Below are positions 8,609 to 15,414 of a stretch of 64,000 nucleotides of DNA, one piece after another (positions within the stretch are counted from its first letter, which is position 1; each line of letters opens with the position of its first letter). The notes under the pieces are model-generated. The model was not told the origin of the DNA. It saw nothing but the letters and a program-made list of their open reading frames with translations, and did no database searches. Both the position numbers and the translations under genes were made by a program. The DNA is from Mesorhizobium sp. Root552 (lineage in GTDB: Bacteria; Pseudomonadota; Alphaproteobacteria; Rhizobiales; Rhizobiaceae), in contig NZ_LMFV01000045.1 of the NCBI RefSeq assembly GCF_001427285.1, positions 355,006-419,005 of the forward strand, read 5' to 3'.

Positions 8609-8869
8609 ATGACGGTCCGAGCAATGTTCTACGTCAAGCAGATCAATCACCACACGACTGCCGATGAGAAGTCGGTGAACGTGGAGGTGAAGATGGGCGC
8701 CGCGTTTGGTGGCTATCTGAAGGGCCTCGCGGAAGGAAATGGCGACTGGTCGAAGTGGACACCTTCCGGGGAACTTTCGATCACCATCACCAATCCGGCC
8801 GCGATCGCGCAGTTCGAGCTTGGCGAGGTCTATGAGTTGACCTTCGAAAAGGCCTCCAAGGCTGCCTGA
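8609..8869 (+). CDS. Small phage protein of unknown function (86 aa)
   Basis: Preceded by a clear AAAGGAG ribosome site. The sequence is a compact alpha/beta protein (MFYVKQINHH, VNVEVKMGAAFGG, ELSITITNPAAIAQFELGEVYELTFEKA). Small proteins of this type sit in the lysis region of several rhizobial phages, but I know no function. It is followed by a hairpin, so it may form its own short transcript or share the lysis message. Confidence 0.65.
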   Translation: MTVRAMFYVKQINHHTTADEKSVNVEVKMGAAFGGYLKGLAEGNGDWSKWTPSGELSITITNPAAIAQFELGEVYELTFEKASKAA

Positions 8870-8881
8870 CGAAACACCCGA

Positions 8882-8902
8882 GCCCGGCCGGGTGAGCCGG
8901 GC
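8882..8902. terminator. GC-rich hairpin, possible weak terminator
   Basis: Arms GCCCGGC and GCCGGGC are separated by seven bases. There is no following T run, so it may act as a processing or pause site. Confidence 0.4.
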
Positions 8903-8932
8903 ATCCACTTCCAACAATACAGGGGGATTTCC

Positions 8933-9040
8933 ATGATCGACCCTCGCGTACTCTTGTCCAGCTTTCTTGGCGCGGCAGCCGGAGTGTCTTGTGTCATTCT
9001 GCTCCTTGTCCCAGCATTTTTCATTTGGCTGGCGATATGA
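8933..9040 (+). CDS. Predicted 35-aa membrane peptide in lysis cassette
   Basis: MIDPRVLLSSFLGAAAG continues into a single strongly hydrophobic helix (VSCVILLLVPAFFIWLAI). A GGGGG-containing ribosome site precedes it. Its stop overlaps the start of the Rz-like gene as ATGA, so it is translationally coupled to the spanin genes. It could be a second holin, antiholin or pinholin-like peptide. No family is recognised. Confidence 0.55.
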   Translation: MIDPRVLLSSFLGAAAGVSCVILLLVPAFFIWLAI

Positions 9041-9423
9041 GCGCCCTCGCTCTCTGGTTCATTCAGGACAAGCTCGGCCGGTTCGTCGGAATCGTTCTGC
9101 TGTGTTTGGCTGCCTACGTCGGTGGCAAGGCGTTGCTGGCATGGCACGACGCCAATGTCCGTGGCGAAGCGCTCGCCGGGTACGTCCTGAAATCCCAACT
9201 CGACGCCGCTGAAGCGACCAACAGGGAAATCGCCCGCCAACTCGAAGCCGGACGGAAGTCCGCCACCCTCTATGCCGAGCTGCTTGCCGAGGCGCAGGAG
9301 CGCGAAAGGCTGGATGACGAACACGACAAACAGAGGAATGCCATCTATGCCGCACAGCTCGCCGCTCAGGGCCGTTCTTGCCGTATCACTCAGTCTGATC
9401 GTGACTTCGTGCGCGAACGATAA
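9037..9423 (+). CDS. Rz-like inner-membrane spanin
   Basis: 128 residues from the ATG in an ATGA overlap. There is one N-terminal transmembrane helix (FVGIVLLCLAAYVGGKALLAW) followed by a long charged helical periplasmic region (EATNREIARQLEAGRKS, AEAQERERLDDEHDK). This is the layout of i-spanins, which bridge to an outer-membrane lipoprotein and fuse the envelopes at the last step of lysis. A lipoprotein gene is nested out of frame in the 3' end, as for lambda Rz/Rz1. The call rests on architecture and nesting. Confidence 0.75.
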   Translation: MSALALWFIQDKLGRFVGIVLLCLAAYVGGKALLAWHDANVRGEALAGYVLKSQLDAAEATNREIARQLEAGRKSATLYAELLAEAQERERLDDEHDKQRNAIYAAQLAAQGRSCRITQSDRDFVRER

Positions 9424-9673
9424 GGCGGCGCTGCATAAGGCTGCGGTCCAGAAAGGCAAGGTCGAGGCCGGCATAAACCTTCCGCCCCTGCCAGATGACT
9501 GCCGCAAGCGGGAACCGCATGCGCCCGACGCTGTTGGAGATGAAGCCGTGGTGCTGTGGAAAGCGGAGCGCCGGGCAACCAACCGTGCCAACGACCGTGT
9601 GATCCGCTGCGCGCAGAACTACGACAACGTGGCTACAGCATTGGCCGGCAAACCTGATCGAGAAAAGCAATGA
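9347..9673 (+). CDS. Rz1-like outer-membrane spanin lipoprotein
   Basis: 108 residues in the +1 frame relative to the Rz-like gene, whose 3' end it overlaps by 77 bases. The ATG at 9347 is chosen because an AGAGGA ribosome site lies nine bases upstream. A short leader ends in a lipobox (LIVTSC), so the mature protein is a lipoprotein. It is followed by a basic region and a Pro-containing INLPPLPDDC segment, then a helical tail. It would pair with the Rz-like protein across the periplasm. Confidence 0.75.
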   Translation: MPHSSPLRAVLAVSLSLIVTSCANDKAALHKAAVQKGKVEAGINLPPLPDDCRKREPHAPDAVGDEAVVLWKAERRATNRANDRVIRCAQNYDNVATALAGKPDREKQ

Positions 9674-9762
9674 AGTGGCATCCGGTGAACATCGCCTACG
9701 TGCTGGCGGCGCTGGCAATCATCGCCGGCCTGATCGGCATCTATCTCATGGCAGTGCATTAA
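9670..9762 (+). CDS. Predicted 30-aa membrane peptide after the spanins
   Basis: The frame starts in an ATGA overlap with the Rz1-like stop and encodes MKWHPVNIAYV followed by a single hydrophobic helix ending LIGIYLMAVH. The exact overlap and the hydrophobic content suggest a real coupled peptide. Role unknown. Confidence 0.45.
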   Translation: MKWHPVNIAYVLAALAIIAGLIGIYLMAVH

Positions 9763-9778
9763 CAGGGCAGTGGGGCTC

Positions 9779-10141
9779 ATGGCGGATGAACCTATGGAAG
9801 TCGAGATCGCGCGTTTTGATGAACGACTTAAATCTATCGAGAGAATGCTTTCAGAAGTCGTCGCAAGTCAGAAGGAAGCTTCTGAAGGCCGCCGCCGCGG
9901 CTATGAAGCACAGGAGCGCACAGAGCGCGAGGTGATCGGCATCAACCATCGCCTCAGCGCTGTCGAGAAATCAGTTGAAGCCATCCGTCCCACGACGCTC
10001 GAGCTTGAAAGGGTGCGCGACCGCGTGATCTTCGCGGGATCACTGGGGAAAGCGATGTGGGGCATTGGCAAGGCGCTTTTGTCGGCTGCCGCCGGCGCCG
10101 CTGCAGCCTGGTATGCCATGACCGGTCGACCGCCGCCCTGA
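9779..10141 (+). CDS. DUF1515-like phage protein with coiled coil and C-terminal membrane segment
   Basis: 120 residues. The N-terminal two thirds is a charged heptad-type helix (MEVEIARFDERLKSIERM, TEREVIGINHRLSAVEKS), then a PTTLELERVRDRV hinge and an Ala-rich hydrophobic C-terminal helix (GIGKALLSAAAGAAAAWYAM). The layout matches DUF1515 proteins of rhizobial phages. A GTG nine bases upstream is an alternative start. Membrane-anchored coiled coils in this position may be accessory lysis or exclusion factors, but function is unknown. Confidence 0.6.
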   Translation: MADEPMEVEIARFDERLKSIERMLSEVVASQKEASEGRRRGYEAQERTEREVIGINHRLSAVEKSVEAIRPTTLELERVRDRVIFAGSLGKAMWGIGKALLSAAAGAAAAWYAMTGRPPP

Positions 10142-10469
10142 CCATCCCCTGGATTTGCGAGCATTGGCGCCCGCTCGGCGTCGGCTGGGTGGGTCTTTGC
10201 TCTCAACAACCGTTCTGGCTTGATCCCGAGCGCTATGGCGAGCGCTTCCAGAGCGAGCGTGGCGAGGCATCATCAGTCTTGCGCACTGGCAGCGGCAATA
10301 CTGGAATTCAGGGATTGATCCGGCTCGAAACACCAACTGTGTGAAAATCTGATTATTATAAGTGAAATCAGCTTCTGGACCAAGAAACATGCCGGACAGC
10401 GGTCTAAATTAGCATCCTTTGAAGCACAGGCGCAACCGCCGCTGCTAGGCTAAGGTTGCGCTAGAGTCC
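10142..10469. other. Intergenic region with one hairpin, no convincing gene
   Basis: No reading frame here has a ribosome site or recognisable protein. The last third is AT-rich (around 10340-10420) and may hold a promoter for the DUF982 gene. A hairpin with arms GCGCAACC and GGTTGCGC (10430-10461, loop 16) precedes that gene. Confidence 0.4.
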
Positions 10470-10751
10470 ATGCCCGACGCGAATTTTGATATCCCGGTCT
10501 TGATCCGTTCGAGGCGATGGAACTGTGATTTAAAGATCGCCAGGGTAGCTCAAGCGGCGGTCGAATTGTCCTACCGTTGGCCGACTGACAAACGGGGGCC
10601 AACCTACAAGCGCGCGATTGCTTCTGTCGCCGGGGCTTTGGCGCGGCGCGTCGATGTCGGCCAAGCGTGTTCTGACTTTGTCGAGGCAGCGCGAGAGGCC
10701 GGGCTGCTGATTGAGGATGACACAAAAAAACCGCCTCAGGGGGAAGGTTGA
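10470..10751 (+). CDS. DUF982 family protein
   Basis: 93 residues containing the DUF982 core: a WPTDKRGPTYKRAI segment, an Ala-rich helix and a FVEAAREAGLL end. DUF982 proteins are small, multicopy and largely restricted to rhizobia and relatives; no function is established. This one sits as a single plus-strand gene between the lysis region and the leftward accessory block. A bidirectional-looking hairpin overlaps its stop codon. Confidence 0.75.
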   Translation: MPDANFDIPVLIRSRRWNCDLKIARVAQAAVELSYRWPTDKRGPTYKRAIASVAGALARRVDVGQACSDFVEAAREAGLLIEDDTKKPPQGEG

Positions 10752-10756
10752 GGCGG
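10731..10756 (-). terminator. Rho-independent terminator for leftward transcription
   Basis: Arms CCGCCTCA and TGAGGCGG with a 10-base loop. On the minus strand the hairpin is followed by seven T residues (an A run at 10724-10730 on the plus strand). It would stop transcripts coming from the ferritin-like gene. It overlaps the 3' end of the DUF982 gene. Confidence 0.65.
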
Positions 10757-10827
10757 GCACTTGTCACTGAGCGGATGTATCCACCGCCCATGTCTGATTG
10801 GATCACGCTGGTTAAGCGACAACTAAA

Positions 10828-10863
10828 GCAAACCCGTCTTCGGGCCGGCGAAGACGGGTTTGC
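10828..10863. terminator. Perfect 15-bp hairpin, putative bidirectional terminator
   Basis: Arms GCAAACCCGTCTTCG and CGAAGACGGGTTTGC pair without mismatch around a six-base loop (GGCCGG). It lies in the 287-base gap between convergent genes, where a bidirectional terminator is expected, but no long T run flanks it. A further A7 run before a GC-rich stretch near 10940 could be a third minus-strand stop. Confidence 0.6.
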
Positions 10864-11038
10864 TATTCACGATACTCATCACTTGTTCGCTGCCGCCACT
10901 GTGGCGGGTTATGGTAAAGACGCGGTTAAGACTCAAAAAAAGCCGCCCGGCGTCATGGCCCTTTGTGCTGATTTACGACTGTCTCGAGGTGCGCCACGAC
11001 CCCGGCAAAGCGCCAGGGTCGATATCCGCAGGTCTTGA

Positions 11039-11563
11039 TTAGGCAGCTTCTGCCATGGCTCGTTGGTTGACCCCGCCTTCACCCAACGCGTTCAGCGCTT
11101 CGTCGGTGGCGGTTTCTTCTTCCAAAGTAGCCTGCAACAGCGATACGGCGTCGCTCATGCCGAGTTGCTCGGCCCATGCAATCAGAGTTCCGTATCGCGC
11201 AATCTCGTAATGCTCGACGGCTTGCGCAGCAGCCACCAGTCCTGCGTCAATAGCAGGAGAGCCCTTGTATTCTTCCAGCACCTCGGAGCCTTCATCGATG
11301 ATGCCGTCGATGGCTGGGCACGTCTTGCCACGTGCCGGTTTGTCGAGAAGGTCAAATACCTGCTCCAATCGCTCGACCTGACCCTCGGTTTCCATACGGT
11401 GCTTTTCGAAAGCTGCGGCAACGTCCTTAGACTCAGCCCCCTTGGCCATCTTTGGCAAGGCCTTCAGAATCTTCTTCTCCGCATAATAAATGTCTTTCAA
11501 CCCATCCAAGAAAAGGTCTTCAAGATCCTTGGATGAAGCTTTCGCAGATTGTTTGGCCGGCAT
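11039..11563 (-). CDS. Ferritin-like DUF892 (YciE/YciF) protein
   Basis: 174 residues from an ATG with a GGAGAG ribosome site; an upstream extension lacks one. The sequence begins with a Lys/Ala-rich tail, then FLDGLKDIYYAEKKILKALPKMAKGA, the signature of the YciE/YciF family. These are four-helix bundles with a di-iron site built from Glu and His (KHRMETEGQVERL, AVEHYEIARYG). They are stress-induced; the exact reaction is unsettled. It is the last gene of the leftward accessory block. Confidence 0.9.
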   Translation of the reverse strand: MPAKQSAKASSKDLEDLFLDGLKDIYYAEKKILKALPKMAKGAESKDVAAAFEKHRMETEGQVERLEQVFDLLDKPARGKTCPAIDGIIDEGSEVLEEYKGSPAIDAGLVAAAQAVEHYEIARYGTLIAWAEQLGMSDAVSLLQATLEEETATDEALNALGEGGVNQRAMAEAA

Positions 11564-11786
11564 TTTTCTCTCCATTCTGTGGAAGCCCCCCATAGAGACC
11601 CAACAACTCGCCAGAGGAAGGAGAGTTCCCGCTTGCGAAAGAACAATTCCACGTCCGGCACTTCGTCCGAACTGACCAAAGTCGTCGGCGCTCTCCGTCA
11701 GAGGGTTAGGCGACTCCCGCCCCCTTCTTAGGTCCGACTTGCAAATGGAGCACCCATCCAAGCCAAATGCTCATTCACTGCCAACT

Positions 11787-12614
11787 TCAAGCTGCCTTGG
11801 TCTTCTTGCCACCCTTCGCGGGGACGTTTCCGCCTTCCTGTTCGAGGCTCTTGCGCAGCACCTCCGCCAGGTTGACGACGTTCTTCGGCTCTGGCGGAAG
11901 AGCCTTTTTCGGCGGCTTCTTGCCTTTGCGCTTGGCGTCGATGAGTTCGATCAAGGCTTGCTCGTATCTGTCTTCGAACTTCGCCGGATCGAATTCGGTC
12001 AGCTTTTTGTCGATCAGCATGCCGGCGATTTCCAAAAGCTCGGGGTCTTGCTTGCCGGTCGGTATTCCTTCGAATACCGATCCTTCATCGGCCATTTCGC
12101 TGTGTGGCCGAAGCCACGTCAGAAGCATGCCTTCGCCGTACGGCTGGATGACGATCTCGTGGCCGTGCTGGTACATGACGACACAAGACCGCGCCGCCAT
12201 CTTCTTGCTCTTCATCGCGTCCCTGAGAACCGCGAACGCTTCCATTGAAGGCTTGTCGGCTGGAATGAGGTAGTAAGGCTTTTCGAGGTAGCGCGTGTCG
12301 ATATCGGAAATCGGCACGAACTCGTCGACTTCGAGCGTATGCTCTGAAGTCAGCTTCAGCTTCGTTATATCCTCGGCGTCGATGGGGATGAAGTCGTTCT
12401 TGTCGGCTTGCCAGCCCTTGATCTGTTCGTCGGCCGGCACGATGTCGCCTGTCACCTCGTCGGCATAGACGCTGTTCACCCGGTTGCCGGTCTTGCGGTT
12501 CAGGATGTTGAAACGGATCTTCTCGGCTTCTGTGACGACGCCGACGATCTTGACGCCGCAACTCACCGAACCAACTCGCAGGAAGCCTTTCCAGGCGGCA
12601 CGCGGCGCAACCAT
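11787..12614 (-). CDS. ku: Non-homologous end joining protein Ku
   Basis: 275 residues. The start chosen is the ATG giving MVAPRAAWKGFLRVG, which has GGAG seven bases upstream; an ATG and a GTG 12 and 15 bases earlier are alternatives. The Ku core follows: VGSVSCGVKIV, the RFNILNRKTGNRVNSVYAD segment, YYLIPADK and LTWLRPHSEM. The tail is Lys-rich (KRKGKKPPKKALPP, GGKKTKAA), as in bacterial Ku proteins that recruit LigD. It binds DNA ends as a homodimeric ring. No LigD is in the window. It sits inside the prophage boundary suggested by the tRNA. Confidence 0.93.
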   Translation of the reverse strand: MVAPRAAWKGFLRVGSVSCGVKIVGVVTEAEKIRFNILNRKTGNRVNSVYADEVTGDIVPADEQIKGWQADKNDFIPIDAEDITKLKLTSEHTLEVDEFVPISDIDTRYLEKPYYLIPADKPSMEAFAVLRDAMKSKKMAARSCVVMYQHGHEIVIQPYGEGMLLTWLRPHSEMADEGSVFEGIPTGKQDPELLEIAGMLIDKKLTEFDPAKFEDRYEQALIELIDAKRKGKKPPKKALPPEPKNVVNLAEVLRKSLEQEGGNVPAKGGKKTKAA

Positions 12615-12668
12615 GCTGATCTCCATCACCGAAGCGATTCGAACGGATGGGATAAGGAATCGTTCCGC

Positions 12669-12779
12669 CTATGTGACCAGCCAGCCAAACGCGGCCCACA
12701 AACCGAAAGCGACGATGGCGGCAATGACCAGCTTGCCGGCCGGGCCGATCTGCGGTTCGTAGGGGCGTTCGGGTGTCAC
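12669..12779 (-). CDS. Predicted 36-aa single-span membrane protein
   Basis: GTG start overlapping the upstream stop as GTGA. The sequence has a short polar N-terminus (TPERPYEPQIGPAGK) and one hydrophobic helix (LVIAAIVAFGLWAAFGWLV). It lies between the 62-residue protein and ku in the same orientation. Coupling by overlap and a clean transmembrane segment support it; function unknown. Confidence 0.5.
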   Translation of the reverse strand: MTPERPYEPQIGPAGKLVIAAIVAFGLWAAFGWLVT

Positions 12780-12964
12780 AACACGCCTTCACCGTCCTGG
12801 CGATGCTCGTAGCAAAACCATCGCGACACGTCCGTTTTCAGCCGGGCGTAACCATAACCTCCCCACTTCTTGCAGCCCGGATGCTCGCACCAGTGTTCGA
12901 ACAGGGTGCTTTTCGAGATCGGCGCAAAGCCTTCGGGCAGGCGGATAGGGTCTTCAGGCATCAA
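12776..12964 (-). CDS. Small Cys/His protein, unknown function (62 aa)
   Basis: Contains a compact metal-site pattern HWCEHPGCKKWG, then WFCYEHRQDGEG: three Cys plus several His that could bind one zinc ion. Similar small proteins occur in rhizobial genomes and phages without known role. ATGA overlap with the upstream gene shows coupling. Confidence 0.65.
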   Translation of the reverse strand: MMPEDPIRLPEGFAPISKSTLFEHWCEHPGCKKWGGYGYARLKTDVSRWFCYEHRQDGEGVL

Positions 12965-13203
12965 CGATTTCCAACTCTCTGGGCGGCACGGATCAGCGCA
13001 AGTGTTGTTTCGACCTTGGCATTCTCGACATCCGCGACCTTGTGGGCGGCAATGAGCTTGCGCAGCGCCCGGCGCGCCTCGTCCGGGCTCCAGCCATAGG
13101 AGAGGGCGTCCACCATCAAAAGCTGGAACGCTGGCTCCAATGCCTCCTGGCAGTCGATATCACGATCCGGGTAGTCATCCTGGCTGCGGGGCGGGTCGAT
13201 CAT
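12961..13203 (-). CDS. Small phage accessory protein, unknown function (80 aa)
   Basis: An acidic N-terminus (MIDPPRSQDDYPDRDIDC) is followed by a helical region with a GWSPDEARRALRKLIAAHK helix-turn. No known domain is recognised. Start and stop both overlap neighbouring genes by four bases (ATGA), placing it within the SRAP-ku transcription unit. Confidence 0.65.
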   Translation of the reverse strand: MIDPPRSQDDYPDRDIDCQEALEPAFQLLMVDALSYGWSPDEARRALRKLIAAHKVADVENAKVETTLALIRAAQRVGNR

Positions 13204-13934
13204 AGCAGCGTTCCGACCGGCTCGGGCTTCGTTGGCGGTTCCACGACAACCAGCATGTCCGCTGGGAGAGGGCGTTGCAGGTGCTTGACTTCATCCCAAG
13301 GCGCGGAAAGCCACAGGTCGACTTCTTCCGGTGTCGTCAGGATGACCGGCATGGCCTTCTGGTGGATCGGCTGCACCACCGCATTAGGTTGCGTCGTCAG
13401 GAATCCGTAGAGGTCAATGGTCACCGGACCTTCCTTGATCTTGCGGACCGAGGTCCACATCGGCACCCATATGCCGGCGAAGAATGCGAGGGGCTTGGTA
13501 GCATCGAGGGCGAACCAATGGTTCTTCTTCGTGATGCCGTGCGGCTCGGCAAAGCTTGTCATCGGCACGACGCAGCGGCTTTCGACGCCAAGCCATCGCT
13601 TCCAGTGCTTGCTGTCAACATTGCGGACGTTGGTGGTGCCGCGATCCGGCTCCATTTTCAGCAACTCGGCAAAATCTACCTTCTCTCCTGATTTCGCTTC
13701 CAACTTGGCGGCGCGTTTCTTGGCCGCCTGCATCAATGCGAATTGGGATGAGGGGAGGCCCCAGCGCACGCGCAGTAGTTCGCGTTCGCCGTCGGTGCTG
13801 TTTCGCACGATCGGTCCGAACGTATCCGGATAGACATCGATCGACGGCTCCAGGTTGCCCGACAGATCGCGCAGGGCGCGCGTCCATTGCAGTATGGCCT
13901 GTTGCGTCGTTGTCAGGTTGTAGAGGTTGCACAT
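13200..13934 (-). CDS. SOS response-associated peptidase (SRAP; YedK/HMCES family)
   Basis: 244 residues. The catalytic Cys2 follows the initiator Met (MCNLYN) and becomes N-terminal after Met removal. Asn102 (in TNVRN), Glu130 (in SFAEPHG) and His191 (in PIHQKAMPVIL) complete the active site. Family members crosslink to abasic sites in single-stranded DNA through a thiazolidine bond and protect forks. The start must be this ATG because Cys2 is required. The next gene downstream overlaps by four bases. Confidence 0.93.
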   Translation of the reverse strand: MCNLYNLTTTQQAILQWTRALRDLSGNLEPSIDVYPDTFGPIVRNSTDGERELLRVRWGLPSSQFALMQAAKKRAAKLEAKSGEKVDFAELLKMEPDRGTTNVRNVDSKHWKRWLGVESRCVVPMTSFAEPHGITKKNHWFALDATKPLAFFAGIWVPMWTSVRKIKEGPVTIDLYGFLTTQPNAVVQPIHQKAMPVILTTPEEVDLWLSAPWDEVKHLQRPLPADMLVVVEPPTKPEPVGTLL

Positions 13935-13942
13935 ACGCTGAC

Positions 13943-14215
13943 CTAGTTTATCCCGCCTCTAGACGCGGTGAGATTGATGTTCACCTGTTCCCGAAATGCA
14001 TCCGACAGGGCCAAGGCCATTTCGTCATCATCAGGATATACGGTTCTGATCCATATCGCAGTCAATTGGCAAATCGCATGCTTTTGAGCCAAGCGGTCAA
14101 GCTTCATGATGGGCCGTAGCGACCGTTTGGCGGTTCGCATGATCTCGTTCCACTGTGGCTCGATTTCGGCGTAGGCGTCTGCCAGTTCCTCTTTGGTTGG
14201 GGTTACGCGCGGCAT
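13943..14215 (-). CDS. Small phage accessory protein, unknown function (90 aa)
   Basis: A helical protein with N-terminal PTKEELADAYAEIEPQWNEI and a basic middle (TAKRSLRPIMKLDRLAQKH). No domain recognised. It is the first gene of the leftward accessory operon and ends eight bases before the SRAP start. A dyad lies immediately upstream of it. Confidence 0.6.
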   Translation of the reverse strand: MPRVTPTKEELADAYAEIEPQWNEIMRTAKRSLRPIMKLDRLAQKHAICQLTAIWIRTVYPDDDEMALALSDAFREQVNINLTASRGGIN

Positions 14216-14227
14216 GGGCTTTCTCCA

Positions 14228-14246
14228 TCACTTTGAAAGAAAGTGA
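14228..14246. promoter_or_regulatory. Dyad in divergent promoter region, possible operator
   Basis: Arms TCACTTT and AAAGTGA flank five bases. The dyad lies about 12 bases upstream of the leftward operon start and opposite a rightward gene, where a repressor would be expected to act. No cognate regulator is in the window. Confidence 0.35.
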
Positions 14247-14314
14247 ACGGAATGAGAACAAAAGAGTCAAGCCACCTCTTGACCGCGTAGGAAAATGATC
14301 CTCTTTCATGAGGT

Positions 14315-14623
14315 ATGCCGGAACCGTATTGGCCGAAAACGAAAGGGTATGTGCTGTCGAACCTGAACGACGGGCAACGGTTCGTGCGCATTCGGTGCCC
14401 ATCGTGCAAAAGGACGCATCACTACTTCCCTACAGACCTGATTGCGGTCGTAGGCGATGTGGATGTGGATTCGCTCATGTATCGAATGAAATGCGGATGC
14501 GGTGGCTCTCACGTTCTCGATGTCACCACGGTCATCCCATCGGGGTCGGAAGCGGTAGGGTTAAAAATCCGTCGCCTGGTGGCGATCAAGGTCAAGCGGG
14601 TTCCGGTCTGGAAAGACGACTAG
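14315..14623 (+). CDS. Small zinc-ribbon-like protein, unknown function (102 aa)
   Basis: Contains CPSCKRTHHYFPTDL and later MKCGCGGSHVLDV, a CxxC plus CxC pair suited to one zinc ion. A VVGDVDVDSLM strand lies between. Similar short proteins occur in rhizobia. It is the only rightward gene in this part of the prophage, and its 3' end overlaps the convergent HNH gene by 32 bases. Function unknown; a nucleic-acid-binding role is only a guess. Confidence 0.65.
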   Translation: MPEPYWPKTKGYVLSNLNDGQRFVRIRCPSCKRTHHYFPTDLIAVVGDVDVDSLMYRMKCGCGGSHVLDVTTVIPSGSEAVGLKIRRLVAIKVKRVPVWKDD

Positions 14624-15083
14624 CTTTCACATAGCGGCGCTGCCGCCAATCGTATTTGACGCCGGCCGGGGCCTGAAAGCCTCGCGCCGGCTTTTTCGTT
14701 TCAGGTGTGGTCATGATGGCCATACCTTGGGGGGAATATGTGTGACGCATATTCCTTGGCATCCCCGCCTCTGCCTGCCGCTTGGCCTTGGCGATCCGGG
14801 CCACGTCGATCTTGTCCTTCTGCCGCCTGCAAGCTTCATGTGCTGGCGCGCAGTTCCTGTTGAGGTCGGGGCCAAGCAGCCCGAGCGCGATCAAATGCTC
14901 GATGGTCCACTGGTCGTTGTGCCGGTGGATCGGCTGGCCGCACAGGCAGCAAGGGGCGATGTTGTTGGCGGTGCAACGCTCGCCGAAAATGTGCTGGCGG
15001 CACTTCTGCGACATGCGCTGCCTCGGAGTGGTTCCGCCGTGGTTCCGCGTCTTTCGAAAGCCTCTCGGTCGCTGCCGTGGCAT
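14592..15083 (-). CDS. HNH endonuclease
   Basis: 163 residues from the ATG giving MPRQRPRGFRKTRN; a start 69 bases downstream (MSQKCRQHIFG) has a slightly better ribosome site. The HNH zinc module is visible: CCLCGQPIHRHN, then TIEHLIALGLLGPDLNRNCAPAHEACRRQK. This provides the metal-binding His, Asn and His residues and paired Cys. Phage HNH enzymes often assist packaging or act as homing nucleases. It is the last gene before the tRNA attachment site. Confidence 0.8.
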   Translation of the reverse strand: MPRQRPRGFRKTRNHGGTTPRQRMSQKCRQHIFGERCTANNIAPCCLCGQPIHRHNDQWTIEHLIALGLLGPDLNRNCAPAHEACRRQKDKIDVARIAKAKRQAEAGMPRNMRHTYSPQGMAIMTTPETKKPARGFQAPAGVKYDWRQRRYVKASRLSRPEPA

Positions 15084-15114
15084 CGTCGCAAGTATATGAT
15101 TTCTCGTGGGTTTT

Positions 15115-15140
15115 TGGTGCCGCTTAGGTGACTCGAACAC
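15115..15140. other. Probable prophage attachment site (3' end of tRNA-Thr)
   Basis: The tRNA 3' end points toward the prophage, the usual geometry for integration into a tRNA gene. The gene on the other side is chromosomal in character. The core length is an estimate, because the partner copy would lie left of the window. Confidence 0.55.
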
Positions 15141-15190
15141 CTGACCCCATCATTACGAATGATGTGCTCTACCAACTGAGCTAAAGCGGC
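15115..15190 (-). tRNA. tRNA-Thr (anticodon CGT), CCA encoded
   Basis: Read on the minus strand it begins GCCGCTT and ends AAGCGGC-A-CCA, giving a perfect seven-pair acceptor stem. The D arm contains AGCTCAGTTGGTAGAGC, the anticodon arm CATCA-TTCGTAA-TGATG has anticodon CGT, and the T arm contains GTTCGAGTC. It reads ACG codons. All invariant positions appear intact. Confidence 0.97.
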
Positions 15191-15414
15191 CCGGGAGGCA
15201 ATACCTCCAGAATGGCGCGGTTGATAACCGCAAGCCCGAATAAATTCAAGATGCGTTGTCGCCAATTCGATGTTGTCGACCCAGAATAGAGAATGCGCGA
15301 AATCGCTGCCGCGCAATGCTTTCGGCGGTGAATGCTGTACCTAGCCCCGTTGATTGATCGTCATTCAACGTTTAACGATCATGAAAATGGGGGCGGCTCG
15401 CAAAGGACATCTGC

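Noticed and set aside
10057..10344. A 95-codon frame beginning inside the DUF1515-like gene
   Set aside because: It overlaps a better supported gene out of frame, and its 3' half has no recognisable domain.
10860..11042. A 60-codon frame between the hairpins
   Set aside because: It begins in the terminator hairpin region and has no ribosome site; an alternative frame also lacks protein character.
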